The notes beneath the pieces are model-generated. The model ran no database searches and was not told the DNA's origin. It saw nothing but the letters and a program-made list of their open reading frames with translations. Position numbers and translations under genes: made by a program. A stretch of 64,000 nucleotides of DNA from Azolla caroliniana (lineage: Eukaryota; Polypodiophyta), in the NCBI GenBank assembly GCA_043228905.1, contig JBHGNT010000012.1, positions 11,594,001-11,658,000 of the forward strand. Reading direction: 5' to 3'. The first letter of the stretch is position 1; each line of letters begins with the position of its first letter. This document shows, one piece after another, positions 43,001-53,922 of the stretch.

Positions 43001-43231
43001 CATTGAGCCCTTCTAGGATTGGAAACTATGTGTGCATGTATATTTTATATGTAAGGGTATTTAAAATGGGTGGTTATCAAAAAATATATTGGTAGTAAGG
43101 GGTATTTTTATTAATTTTTTTTCTACAAAAGGGTCACTAAAATAGTACAAACCATACGTATAAGGGGTTTATAAATGATGTCATGAACGCATGTGATATA
43201 ATTGTCTTATATATAGTGGAATCCCAGGGTT
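43001..43231. other. AT-rich spacer
   Basis: AT-rich sequence with TAAGGGTATTT-type words, similar in style to 63890-64000. No coding signal. Confidence 0.4.
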
Positions 43232-43372
43232 ATGCAGGTGTTTCTAGATGATTTTGTTGTGTACAGTTCGAGAAGCGACCATTTCAAACATCTTCGACTC
43301 TATTTCGAAAGAGGTTGGCAAGGTCAGTTAAGCTTAAATCCAGCAAAATGCGCATTTGGGGTGACAAGTGGA
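43232..43372 (+). pseudogene. Gypsy reverse transcriptase fragment
   Basis: 47 codons reading MQVFLDDFVVYSSRSDHFKH, then LRLYFERGWQGQLSLNPAKC and AFGVTSG. This is the RT catalytic segment (FLDD) and the following helix of a gypsy element. It is cut off at 43372 by the copia LTR. It is distinct from the RTs at 10800-14390 and 59660-60691. Confidence 0.8.
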
Positions 43373-43378
43373 ATGTTG

Positions 43379-43987
43379 TGTCGAGAAACGAACCATAGAT
43401 GGACGAACTAGACAAATCAAAGTGTACAAATAGAAAGCAGAAAACAGAAAAATACACAAGTGCACAATACTTTAACATGGAAACCCTAAAACGGTGAAAA
43501 CCACGGACAACAGAGAATCACTATATCAAATATATACAAGAAAAAGTAGGTTACCACACTCTCTATACTGAGTGTATCAGCCACACAGGGCTCTTAGCGT
43601 CTAAGCTCACACAACTATGGTGCCGCTCACACTCTCACTCTCTTTTCCTACTCTCACAATCTATTATTTTTCTTTTGCAGACCGCACTTATTACCTCTTC
43701 TGCACTACAAACACTTTACGTTTGCCCTAGGTGTATTTATACTCATACACAATATGGGCTATTTACAAATATAGTTGTTATTATGATTATTATCAATAAT
43801 AATAATCTCAGTTAAAACAACCGACAAATCAACTCCTATGTTGATTTTCCAGTCGGCCCGACTAGTCGACCTTGTCTTCGACTTGGATTTGTCAGTTCAC
43901 CACGTTGACTCTTTCTTGTCTTCAATTGTCGGCTCGTCCTTGAACCGACGAGTCAGCTCCTCTCATAGGAGGGACATATTCCTAACA
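43379..43987 (-). repeat. Copia 3' LTR (same family as 33397-34040)
   Basis: 609 bp, TGTTAGGAATATGTCCCTCC to TTTCTCGACA in minus orientation, with a polypurine tract GGAGTGAAGGGGGAGTT at 44004-43988. Confidence 0.85.
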
Positions 43988-44127
43988 AACTCCCCCTTCA
44001 CTCCTATGGGTGGAGTCGGCTAGTCCATTCCTCTATCGACAGGCTCTAAGTCTATCCATAGATAGGTTCTTGGTGAGCATGTCGGATCCATTGTCGTCAA
44101 TATGAATCTTCACAAGAGTAAAATCCC

Positions 44128-44562
44128 TTAATCTACTTTCTCCCGTAACCAGCGATAGCTCCTCTGTATATGCTTGGTTTGGGAGTGGTAAGCAACGTTC
44201 TTGGCTAGATGCATGGCACTCTTAGTATCACAATGAAGTAAGAATCCACTTTGCTTCATTCCCAACTCACTAAGAAAATTTCTTATCCATATAAGCTCTT
44301 TGCCGGTCTCTACCACAACCATATACTCTGCCTTTGTGGTTGACAATGCCACAGATTTCTACAGTCTCGATTGCCATGACATTGCCCCCCCTACATAGGC
44401 GATCACATAACCTGATGTGGATTGGTTTGAGTCTACATCCCCCGACATGTCCGAATCAGTGAAACCTTCAAGCATAGGTTTTCCGGCACCATACCTAAGG
44501 CACACCCCCGAGGTGCCTTTCAAGTACTTGAGTATCCACTTCATGTTGGCATAAAAGGACAA
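44128..44562 (-). pseudogene. Copia RT end and RNase H, truncated
   Basis: Minus frame from 44562: MKWILKYLKGTSGVCLRYG, GFTDSDMSGDVDSNQSTSGY, VGGAMSWQSRL, a stop, then STTKAEYMVVVETGKELIW, CDTKSAMHLAKNVAYHSQT and RWLREKVD. The 5' part of the element is missing beyond about 44565. It belongs with the LTR at 43379 and resembles RNase H of the copies at 24359 and 34151. Confidence 0.85.
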
Positions 44563-44565
44563 CTT

Positions 44566-45186
44566 CTTCCGCTTTGTATCCTAGTGTGAACACGTCTTGA
44601 AGCTAGGGCTTGAGTATATAAGCTCAACCCTAACATTGTCACAATCATCTTGTATCTTGAGTCTTGGAGAGAGTTACAGAATAATAGAGAACTTCCATTG
44701 AAGTTCAAACTGTGTCCATCGTCTTTCTTCCTCCTCTTCCTATTGCTACATATCTGTGTCATTTGCTGAGCATAGATCGACAGGTCCTTACAGACATACT
44801 TTCAAATATCAGACAACAACAACTATTATTAGAGTGACTTGTTGTTCAATAGCGACAAAAAGACATGTTGTTCGGCATGTTAGTCGAAGACGGGTACAAA
44901 ACAACTCCCAATCAGTCAACAGAGAAAATCTAAAAGTGGAGAATGGATACAAGTATAACAACTTATATCCATTAATAGAGATCAATCTAGAAGGGTCCGT
45001 GAATGTAGCCAAATTGACTTACCCGAACTTGTGACATATGTCGCAAGTCGGACTAGACCGGCTAACAACGGTCAGCTACATCCTAAAACTCTAGACAAAG
45101 ATGGACTTCTGCCAACATTGTTATAGTGGGAAATAATGAATCCCGAAGTCCGCACTCTCTCCACTATGAGATGGTACCCAATACTG
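44566..45186. other. Unassigned spacer with LTR-like promoter
   Basis: Contains GAGTATATAAGCTC near 44612 and a stretch like a transcribed leader. No protein similarity was found. Possibly part of an LTR whose borders I cannot place. Confidence 0.35.
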
Positions 45187-45735
45187 TGTCATGAACACAT
45201 GACCATTATGGCGTCACCCGGACTTGAACCTCAAACCTTGTAATCCATAGTTGAAAAACTCAACCATTAAGATAGCTTATAGTCATAAAAAAAGATAAAA
45301 GCTACTTTATATATTACATTTATTATTGTTAAAACTCTAGATCATTCTAGAATGTTCTAGAATGTCCTAGAACATTCGAACATTCTAGAACATTATAGAT
45401 ATCTCTAAGCTATTCTATAGGAACCTATAAATAAGGGCATACATGTATCCTCAAATCAATTCGAATCAAACTACCAGAACAAAGTAAGCGATTGAATGAT
45501 TGAAGAAGGTATAAGAGAATAGTAGAAGAGAGGAGAATGGATTGATAAGAGAAGAGTGGGTTTATTCGAATAGAATGATTGCAAGGATGAATTGGATACA
45601 AGGTGGGCTTGGAGCTAAAGACTCACTCATTCTATTCTAATAAACCCACTCTTCTCTTATCAATCCATTCTCCTTTCTTCTTCTATTCTCTTATACCTTC
45701 TTCAATCGTTCAATCTCTTACTTTGTTTTGATAGT
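45187..45735 (+). repeat. LTR of a dead relative of the chromodomain gypsy element
   Basis: Starts TGTCATGAACAC. It has the same order of parts as the 10343-16061 LTRs: an opposite-strand tRNA-like stretch (GACTTGAACCTC near 45221; CTCAACCATTAAGATAGC near 45259), a heat-shock-element array (45345-45390) and TATAAATA (45426). The predicted RNA start lies about 33 nt later. The right border is inferred from the position of the complementary site at 45732. A 120-bp inverted repeat fills most of R/U5. Confidence 0.65.
45345..45390. promoter_or_regulatory. Heat-shock-element array in the relative's LTR
   Basis: TTC 45345, GAA 45350, TTC 45355, GAA 45360, TCC 45365, GAA 45370, TTC 45375 at exact 5-bp spacing, then a second TTCTAGAA at 45383-45390. 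Six of the first seven units are perfect. It lies 36 bp upstream of TATAAATA. Confidence 0.75.
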
Positions 45736-45746
45736 TTGATTCGAAT
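45459..45746. repeat. 120-bp inverted repeat (hairpin) at the predicted RNA 5' end
   Basis: Left arm 45459-45578 and right arm 45627-45746 are about 93% complementary, with a 48-nt loop. The base of the stem pairs ATTCGAATCAAACTA (45459-45473), 33 nt after the TATA box, with TAGTTTGATTCGAAT (45732-45746). In the intact relative only this basal pairing is present. Confidence 0.85.
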
Positions 45747-45751
45747 TTTTC

Positions 45752-45921
45752 TCCTTTACCCTCGTTTGTTTTGATAGTTTGATAACAACAACAAACAAGA
45801 TCAAGATTTACGCCAACTTATCCATCAGTGACGACACAATCTCCAAGGCAACAATATAGCCCTGTCCCAACTCCATAGAAAGCACATAGCCCAACACCAA
45901 TGGAGATTAATATGACCCGGC
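45752..45921 (+). pseudogene. Gag C-terminal fragment of the relative, left of the copia insertion
   Basis: After one stop the frame reads SPTPMEINMTR, equivalent to TPMEIDTTRRRGP of the intact Gag. It is interrupted at 45921 by a copia and continues at 51505. The Gag N-terminus is deleted between the leader and this segment. Confidence 0.7.
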
Positions 45922-46004
45922 TATTGGGGACAAGGCCGACAATGCGGAAGTGCAAGCAACATTCGCGATGAAGAAGAACCTGTGTATGCGCATAAGCAAG
46001 ATAG

Positions 46005-46052
<48 letters not shown>

Positions 46053-46251
46053 GCACAAAGGGAACGTTATATTCCAATAGCAATAGTTACAAAGAATGAC
46101 AACCAACCGACCTTTTCTAAAGGTTACAAAGTCACTTTATATAGTGACTGTCCTAGGGCAACTGCCCTTTATGCTATTTACAGAAATAGCCCAAACTTGG
46201 GCTGTCCAAAGGGACAGTGTGAATACGGCCATTATACACTCGTATTCAACA
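45922..46251 (-). repeat. 3' LTR of the 5.6-kb copia
   Basis: In minus orientation starts TGTTGAATACGAG after the purine tract CCCATTACGGGGGAG (46266-46252). It contains TATATAAAG and a (CT)n tract (GA on plus, about 46009-46048). Confidence 0.9.
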
Positions 46252-46448
46252 CTCCCCCGTAATGGGCGTATACATGGGTTATCTAAAAAAATACAGGTAT
46301 ATACAAGGTTTATCGGACAGATCGGTTTTGTTAGAGTCGGCAAGATCCGAAGATAGAAGACCGAACCAGTCAGGTCGGAAGAGCTAAAGCTGATCCTCAA
46401 AGAACTGATGTCGGTGGTCCGAAACCATCTTGTGATGTGTGTCCAACT

Positions 46449-49400
46449 TTAACCGGACCGATTTTTCGTTACGCTCATCTGGTGCCGAAGGGACCGGAAA
46501 CGATCCGCCGAAAGACACTTGGTCATTCCATCTACGACATTATCTGTTGTGGATATTTTCTCTAGACCGATTTTCCCTGAAATGACGCAGTCCCGAACGA
46601 AGTGATATCGAATGTCGATATGCTTGGAGGCATTGTGGTGAACCGGATTCTTTGACAAAGCAACAACACCCTGACTGTCGATGTAGACAACTAGAGTCGA
46701 GTCGAGGTCGACCTGTCGAAACGTGTGCGCCAGCCGACCGAGCCATAAGGCTTCTTTTGCCGCGTCGGACGTAGCTACATATTCTGCTTCGGTTGTTGAG
46801 GTGGCTGTGCACTCCTGAAGTTTCGACTTCCACGAGATTGCTCCATTGCCAAATTTGAAACAATATCTGGTTGTTGATTTCCAACTGTCCACGCAGCCGG
46901 CGAAGTCCGAGTCAGTGTAATCGACTACGCTTCAGGTTGAGTTCAGGCCAAAAAGAATGTCATGGTCTTTTGAGCCAGCTAGATATCTGAACACATGCTT
47001 GACTGCGTTCCAGTGCGATCGGCCTGGGTTGTGCATGAATTTGCTGACGACTCCTACGGCGTGAGAAATATCAGGCCGTGTCATGACCATCGCATACATG
47101 AGGGAGCCGACTGCCGGTGCATACGGTACCGACTTCATATCTTCCCCCTCCAGATCAGATGTCGGGCAATCTTGCTGAGACAGCCGAAGGTTGATGGGGA
47201 GCAAGGTCGAAGCAGACTTGGCCGAGTGCATGTTGAAGCGTTTCAAGACACGTCCGATGTAGTCGGTTTGAGACAAGAAAAGTTGTCGTTTATCGCGATG
47301 CCGACAAATCTTCATACCAAGTATGTGTCTTGCCGGACCGAGGTCCTTTATGGCAAACTTCAACCGCAGTTTCCGAACGAATTTAGTGAGTTCTCCGGCA
47401 TGCCGACCGGAGAGTAGCATGTCGTTCACGTAGATGATTGTAGATGATGAGGAAGACAGGAGACCCTTCTTGAGCTACTTTGGTGAAGAGACAGTGGTCC
47501 TCATCGCTCTTTGAGAAACCGACCGAGTGGATGAAGTCGTCGAACTTCTTGTACCACTGTCGGGGTGCCTGTTTCAGGCCGTAGAGACTCTTCCTGAATC
47601 GGCAAACTAGATGTTCCTAGCCGGATGCCACAAAGCCTTTCGGCTACTCCATATAGATTTCCTCCTGTAGGTCACTGTGGAGGAATGTTGTTTTTACATC
47701 TAGCTGAATCAACTCTAAGTTGTCGGCGGCCACGACGCCAAGCATGAAACAAAGGGTCGTCATTTTCACCACTTGTGAAAAGATTTCGTCGAAGTTGACG
47801 CCATATTCTTGTCTAAATCCCCTCGCAACTAATCTGGCCTTGTACTTTGGGTTGGTCGAGTCGGACGTCTCTTTTAGTCGATAGACCCACTTACATGGAA
47901 GAGCATGTTGATTCTTCGGTAATTCGACCAAGTCCCAAGTCTTGTTTGCTTGAATGGAGCGCATTTCCGACTCCATCGCCAGATGCCATGTGGCTGAATC
48001 GGCAGATGTCGATGCTTCTTCGTAAAATGTCGGTTCGCCGATGTCGGTAAAGAAAATTCTAGGAGAGTACCTCTCCGGAGGTTGCGACAGTCTCTCGGAT
48101 CTACGAGGTATGACTGGACTAGTCGCACCGGGTGTTAATGTCGGATGGTCGGAAGCCGAGTCACTCGGCTCTGCTGAATCGGTGGATTCAGTGTGGGAGG
48201 TGTCGGTTACCCGTAAAACCGATCTCGTGTTGTGGGCTGGGCCTTCATGAAGGGTGGGCACTTCGGAAAATATTACCCTTCGGACTTCAATAGGCCTTTC
48301 GGCCGTTTTATGCATAGCCAACTCGTTGAACACGATGTCTGAACTTCGGACGATTTGTTTGTGCTCGGGGTCCCAAAGTCGGTATCTGATCTCGCCGTCG
48401 GGTCCATATCCAAGGAAAACACATTTCCTTGATCTTGGTTCAAGTATCCGGCGGTCGTTTTTCGGTATGAGGGCATACGCCTCGCAGCCGAAGATCCTCA
48501 GCTTGTCATAATTCGGCTTACTACCGGTCCATGTTTCCTGAGGTATTTTAAGTCCTAGAGGTCTACTTGGCGACATATTTATTATGTGTACTGCCATAAG
48601 TAGAGCCTCCGCCCAGAAGCCATCCGACAGTCCGAAGTGTTGGAGCATGGATACTATGCGTTCTTGAATCATCCGATTCATGCATTCTGCAATTCCGTTC
48701 TGCTCCGGACTATAAGGTGTCGTATATTCACGTCGAATGCCACGTTCCCGGCAAAATTTTACGAATTCTTCAAAGTTGAATTCTCCTCCATTGTCGATTC
48801 GAAGACATTTCAGTTTCCGATCGGTCTGATTTTCGACCATTGCAAGCCATTCGGAGAAGATCGAGAACACCCTATCTTTGGTTCTGATGGGGTAAGCCTA
48901 CACCTTCTGAGTCAAGTCGTCAATAAAATTGACGAAGTACGAAGCACCGCCGAGAGACTGATGTGGCATCGGGCCACAAACGTCCCAGTGGACCAAATCG
49001 AGGGGACTCGATTCTCTTGGTGCTGATGTCAGGTGTGATGTGGCTACTTGTTTGCCGTATTGGCAATGCTCGTAGAATTGGTGATTCAAGAAGGAGAGTT
49101 TGGGGATGTAACCAGCTCTGGATAGTTGCGTTATGCCAGCCTTGCTGAGGTGTCCAACTCGTCTGCGCCATAACGATGACATGGGGATATCAACCAAAAA
49201 TAAGTCACCCTCTTTGAGTGTGACATATAAAGGATACAAGGAATGTACCTTTGGTCCTCGAGCAAGCAGGAGGTTCCCTTTGTGGAGTGTCCACCCTCCT
49301 GTTGAGAACCCGGCACAGATGCCGGCTTCGTCAAGTTGTCCGACTGAGATCAAGGGTCTTGAAAGCTCAGGATCGTGTTGGACGTTGTGTAGTACGAGTG

Positions 49401-50514
49401 TGGAACCACCCAGAAGGTTGAGCTCTACGGTGCCGATTTTGATTATAGCACAATGCTACGAGTTTCCGACTCGAACTGAGTCGGAGTGTCGGTCCGAGTA
49501 TTGCCAAAACTGAGATTGGTGAGGTGTCACATGATACGATGCGCCCGAGTCCAGGAGCCATGTGCTCGATTCCTCGATCATAAGCAGAACTTCTTATTCG
49601 ATTGGGTTCTCTATGGACAGTATGTTCGGGTCGGTCATCAAAATTTCGGCTAAAGAGCCGACGTAGTTGACCTCCTCATGCCGGCTACTCTTCTGATCCG
49701 CTCTCTGAGCTTTGTCGGTTTTTGCTTTGAGTGCCCGACAGTCAGCTTTGATGTGTCTCGGTTTCTTGCAGTAGTTGCAGATTCAGTTGTCTCGGGACTT
49801 GATCCGACTTCGCTGATTGTTCGGCGGTCGGGAATAACTTCTTCCCCGGTTGTTCGATCGGTCGGTTGAACCTTGTACTACGTAAGCTTCATCTGCCAAG
49901 TCTTTGGTGAAAGACTTTCCCTGAGCTGCTTCAGTCAGGATTGCGCTCATGACTTCGGAGTACTTAACAGCAACTGTTGAAGCATTGCATGTCACGGTTG
50001 TAACGAAAGCTTCCCATGAAGAGGGGAGACTATTTATGAGTATCATTGCTCTGAGTTCATCCTCGATTGCTGTCCCCTGAGACGAGAGTTGGGAGCTTAT
50101 GCTTTCTTACTCGTTGAGGTGTGCCTGAACCGGATCAGATTCTTTCATCCGCAAGTTGTAGAGGCGCCAGATTGGATACATCTTCGTTGCCGCGACCTTC
50201 TTTTCATACGTTTCGGATAATGTTTTCCAAAGTTCAAAAGTTGTCGAGCATGATTGCACTATGAAGTACATTGACTCCGACAAGTGCATCCGAATCATGG
50301 TGCGGACAATTCTGTCCAGCTTTAGCCACTCGTTTGCCTTGTATGCTTTTGGAGGATTTTCATTCTCAATCGGGTCTATCTGACCCTTGACTATGAGATA
50401 GTCCTGCATTTGTTCCTTCAAGAAGTTGAAGTTCAAACCGTTGAACCTCCTTAGACTCATTTTCGATGAGCCGGATGTTGATGCCATCTGATTCGGTTTC
50501 GGTTGGGAAGACAC
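46449..50514 (-). pseudogene. Copia gag-pol of the 5.6-kb element, broken
   Basis: Gag starts at 50514 (LRRFNGLNFNFLKEQMQDYL) and breaks at 50107. It resumes 50046-49783 (MILINSLPSSWEAFVTTV), then a knuckle reading CNYCKKPRHIKADC, protease WLLDSGASYHVTP near 49555, pre-integrase 49353-48898, integrase 48870 onward (LRIDNGGEFNF, QNGIAECMNR), linker and RT (CKWVYRLKETSDSTNPKYKA, LDVKTTFLHSDLQEEIYME) to 47644, RT end 47429-46932, and RNase H 46892-46449 (STTEAEYVATSDAAKEALW). The RT catalytic box is damaged: a short duplication near 47425-47440 and YVND in place of YVDD. Stops separate the segments. Dead. Confidence 0.92.
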
Positions 50515-51157
50515 GGTTCGGAGTTGACTACGAACCTTAGTGGGGTGCAGCCGGTCGGCTCACCCGATATCGTTCTAGTCAATTTTGAACCAGAGTTGGT
50601 TTGGTTTCGGATACTTGTTGCTGAACTTTGCTCGGAGTGACTCCGGTAACTTGAGGGATAGAACCGGCTGGTCTTCCTGAATGTTGCCGAGTCGGAGTGA
50701 GCCCGGTCAGCTTCCGATTGTATGCCGAATACCGATTACAAAAAACCGATTGTTTGGGCCGATTCTGCTTCGGATGACTGCAGCGAAGAGAGGGACGGAT
50801 CCAACCGATCCTTGCAAATATCGATCAGCTGAATGAAGCATGAATTTGGTTGTTTCCAGGAGACCAATCTACAGCGGGTGGTTACAACAAGCGGGTGAAT
50901 AGCATCCGGTGACCTATTCGGATGTCGTTTAACCGAATGAAGCACGATTGGGTCGGGTGTTGCACAAGGAGCTCACCTCAAGTGGTTACAGACACAGGAA
51001 CAGAGTATGACCGGCTAGCTTACTCCAATTAGTGATTTAACACAGTGAGATGCAAACTTCTTGTTTGTCTTCTCTCTTCTCTGTTCTTCAAGAAGTTACA
51101 AAAACAGAATGTTGTGGTGTACAATGATAGCTGGCAGCGGGTTGAAGAACCCCCAAC
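50515..51157. other. Untranslated leader of the 5.6-kb copia
   Basis: Lies between the primer site and the gag start in minus orientation and carries no protein similarity. The length (about 640 bp) is long for a copia leader. Confidence 0.55.
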
Positions 51158-51169
51158 GCTCTGACACCA
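51158..51169 (-). other. Primer binding site of the 5.6-kb copia
   Basis: TGGTGTCAGAGC, one mismatch to the initiator-Met type site, 2 nt after the 5' LTR in minus orientation. Confidence 0.85.
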
Positions 51170-51171
51170 AA

Positions 51172-51254
51172 TGTTGGGCACAAGGCCATCAATGCGGAAG
51201 TGCAAGTAACATTCGTGATGAAGAAGAACCTGTGTATGCGCATAAGCAAGATAA

Positions 51255-51300
<46 letters not shown>

Positions 51301-51499
51301 GCACAAAGGAAACGTTATATTCCAATAGCAACAGTTACAAAGAATGACAAACAACCGACCTTTTCTAAAGGTTACAAAGTCACTTTATATAGTGACTGTC
51401 CTAGGGCAACTACCCTTTATGCTATTTACAGGAATAGCCCAAACTTGGGTTGTCCAAAGGGACAGTGTGAAGACGGCCATTATAGACTCGTATTCGACA
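51172..51499 (-). repeat. 5' LTR of the 5.6-kb copia
   Basis: Ends GTGCCCAACA in minus orientation, one base before the primer site. It matches 45922-46251, with a (GA)n tract near 51259-51297. Confidence 0.9.
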
Positions 51500-51504
51500 C
51501 CGGC

Positions 51505-52193
51505 GACCAGGACCTCTATCGGATGAAGAGAAACAACGTCATCGAGCAAATCGACTATGCTTATATTGTGGAGGTCCGGGACATATCGCCATTCACTGCC
51601 CGCATAGACCGAGACGTCAAGTACATCACATTAACTATGATAATAGAAATGAGTCTAACATTGTTGAAACTGTGCCAACTAGTGTTTCTAGTAATCAAAC
51701 TCTATCCAATAAGTTTGAGGTCCTAAGCCAAATAGAGGAGTCAAACGAATAAGTCCGGACAAAATTGGAGCCATTTGGTTAGACAGTCCTAGATATGTAC
51801 AACCTAGTGTCAGTTTCATCTCTTCCAAGTATATTAGTAGAGTTTTCTCAACCCAAGTACAAGTTAGGACACCAAGTTGTCAACTTCATGTCCCAACTCT
51901 CTTACATACCGGAGCCAATTTTTGTTTCATGGATAGAGATTTTGCCCGAAAACATCAAATGCCCTTGCATAAACTTCCTGACCCAGTTTCCATAGTAGTG
52001 ATTGATGGTCGTCCCATAGCTTTTGGAAAGATATTCGAGGAGTCTGAGCCGATACACATACTCTTAGGTGATTTAGGGTGTGTAGTTTCCTTTAATATAA
52101 TCCGTAGCCCTGAGCATCCAATAGTCCTTGGTTTGCCGTGGTTCCAGCTACACAACCCAATAATTGATTGGAGACGATGAGAAATTAGGTGCC
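51505..52193 (+). pseudogene. Dead chromodomain-gypsy relative: Gag knuckle and protease
   Basis: Continues the gag split at 45921: [14 protein letters not shown], a knuckle reading [23 protein letters not shown] and TAA at 51750. The -1 frame then leads to the protease: DRDFARKHQMPLHKLPDPVS, VVIDGRPIAFGKIFEESEP, PEHPIVLGLPWFQLHNP, IIDWRR and TGA. Nearly the same residues occur in the intact pol (VVIDGRPIASGNIIEESEP). At the frameshift site the heptamer is GTCAAAC (51740-51746), which is not slippery. RT and the rest are lost; copia sequence begins near 52195. Confidence 0.88.
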
Positions 52194-52194
52194 C

Positions 52195-53215
52195 TTCAAA
52201 AGGAAACATAGTAGTCAAGGGTCGAACCCAGGATCCTCGCTGGCCCTTTACTAGTCTTCCCGGTTCTGGATTTTTCCGATCCTTCTGCATAGTGCGAGCT
52301 TTGCCGGTTTTCCCGACTGGCCTTGCCGGATCCGGATTTGTCCGAATCGACACGCTTCTTCCAGCACTCGCTTTCCCTGTGGCCCTTTTTGCCACAATAC
52401 CAGCATTCCGTGTCGGTTTTTCCTTGCCGGCTTCCGGTGCCGCTTTGGCTCCCCCTAGTTGTGGAGGGTCCGGAACTGCTTTCGGCACTACTTCTGTGCC
52501 TCCGGTCCTGCTCTTGTCAGCCGTCTCCATTGCGTGCCGACCCACCTCATCCACCACGTCCATGGGGCCGATCCGTCTCCGTGTACAACATCCAATCGTC
52601 CGATTGAGTGGTCCTCGACCCACTCGCGTGGTTTTCTTCGATCATTAGCATCGATTGCAAGTCAAAGAAAGTCGGTGGCTTCTCCCGAGTGCAGATCGTT
52701 GTCTGGATTGGCCCGTACCTTTGCGCTAGACCACCAAGGCAAATTTGTACCATCTCGTCCTCGTCCACCATCACGTTGATGGACACGAGTGCGTCACAAA
52801 TATCCTTTATCTTGTTGGTGTAATCCGTAACAAACATGTCTCTTTGCCAGATGTTGTTGAACTCTTGCCGAAGTTGCAACTTACAGGATGTGGTACTCGT
52901 GGCGAAAATCTTCCTCAGATTTCCCCAGGCCTCCTTCGGCATTTTTGCATCCTTTATGTAGTCGAGTATTTGGTCGTGCACACAGGACGTGAGGCGGTAC
53001 AATACTCGGTCGCTCCTTGCTCCCATACTGGGATGTCCTCATGTGCCGACTTCGGCGCTACCTCGTTCCTTCCTTCCACGAAGCTCCAATATTCGTGCCC
53101 CAGCAGGTACTGGTGCATCTTGTATGACCAGGACACGTAGTTGCTCTAGTTGAGCTTCTCTATTGGAAATGAACTTGCCATTCCTCTGTCCATATCTTCT
53201 CTCTGTCTATTGTTA
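52195..53215 (-). pseudogene. Copia gag, 5' part of a truncated element
   Basis: Minus-strand frames from about 53195: SWSYKMHQYLLGHEYWSFVE; then 53026-52547 with KDAKMPKEAWGNLRKIFATS, RDMFVTDYTNKIKDICDAL and FFDLQSMLMIEENHAS; then a knuckle (CWYCGKKGHRESEC near 52400). Frameshifts separate these. It ends near 52195 at the gypsy fragment, so protease onward is missing. Close to the copia gags at 26186 and 32120. Confidence 0.85.
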
Positions 53216-53275
53216 CCGGGTTCTAGGGTTCGTCTACAAAAAGAAGTATCGATTGCAGAGGTTCTCAACCCTCGC

Positions 53276-53287
53276 GCTCTGATACCA
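53276..53287 (-). other. Primer binding site of the truncated copia
   Basis: TGGTATCAGAGC, a perfect initiator-Met type site, directly after the LTR end. Confidence 0.9.
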
Positions 53288-53740
53288 TGTGAATGTTAAC
53301 GTGCGGAATCGTTAGACAGAACGGGCTCAGCCAGATAGCAACAGAGAATAAGATGAAGGTTTGATGGAGAAGCTTAATACACAGAGAGTATACGCGTGGG
53401 AGAGACAGAGAGAGCAGAACATAAATGTAGATTCAAAATAAAAAATACTCTGTAACTCCGTACATACAACGTGCTAAACAACACTATTTATACAAGTTCA
53501 TAAAGGACTGACATAAGTACTGACAGGTACTTCAATATTCCTACGTGCGACTGGCACTAACTACGAGACAATGATTACCTAGTAGTCTAGGCTATTACTA
53601 GGTTTCTGGTTCCCGCTCGAATTCGTCTCCCCGATCTGGCCGGTTGTTTCCGAATACTGATCCGGCTCATCCTTCCAGATGCCAATCCGGCTCATGCTTA
53701 TTCAGCCAATCCGGATCCGGTTAAGCTTGCTCGCTGAACA
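53288..53740 (-). repeat. 5' LTR of the truncated copia
   Basis: 453 bp, TGTTCAGCGAGCAAGC to GTTAACATTCACA in minus orientation, with GTATAAATAGTG as TATA box near 53490. Related to the LTR ending at 32074. Confidence 0.85.
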
Positions 53741-53779
53741 TATATCTTAGTATATTATTATTAGATTATCTATTTCAAG

Positions 53780-53870
53780 TTCTAGGAGTTTTTAGAAAGT
53801 TCTAGAATTAGAAGGTTCTAAAGGGTTCTAGAATATTCTAATGCATGTACTTCAACTCGTAGTATAAATA
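53780..53870 (+). promoter_or_regulatory. Third heat-shock-element promoter (HSE array plus TATAAATA)
   Basis: GAA and TTC triplets occur in phase at 53795, 53800 and 53805, then 53811, 53816, 53826, 53831 and 53836 (TTCTAGAATATTC), followed by TATAAATA at 53863-53870. The arrangement copies that of the two chromodomain-gypsy LTRs. I found no matching internal region in plus orientation, so it may be a lone LTR fragment. LTR borders are not identified. Confidence 0.55.
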
Positions 53871-53922
53871 CTTGTAACCTCCTTAGTCCCTTTCAAGGGA
53901 TTCAACGACAGTCATTGACATA

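Larger units (their letters stand above)
45922..51499 (-). mobile_element. Copia element inserted in the dead gypsy gag
   Basis: 5.6 kb, minus strand, flanked by CCGGC on both sides (45917-45921 and 51500-51504). LTRs of 330 and 328 bp differ at about 17 positions (about 95% identity), so it is clearly older than the insertion at 10343. Primer site, gag, protease, integrase, RT, RNase H and polypurine tract are all present, but the frame is broken by several stops and indels. Confidence 0.93.

Noticed and set aside
45205-45275. tRNA gene on the minus strand
   Set aside because: B-box-like GGTTCAAGTCC and A-box-like motifs occur, but no cloverleaf; it matches the position of the tRNA-like module in the related LTR.
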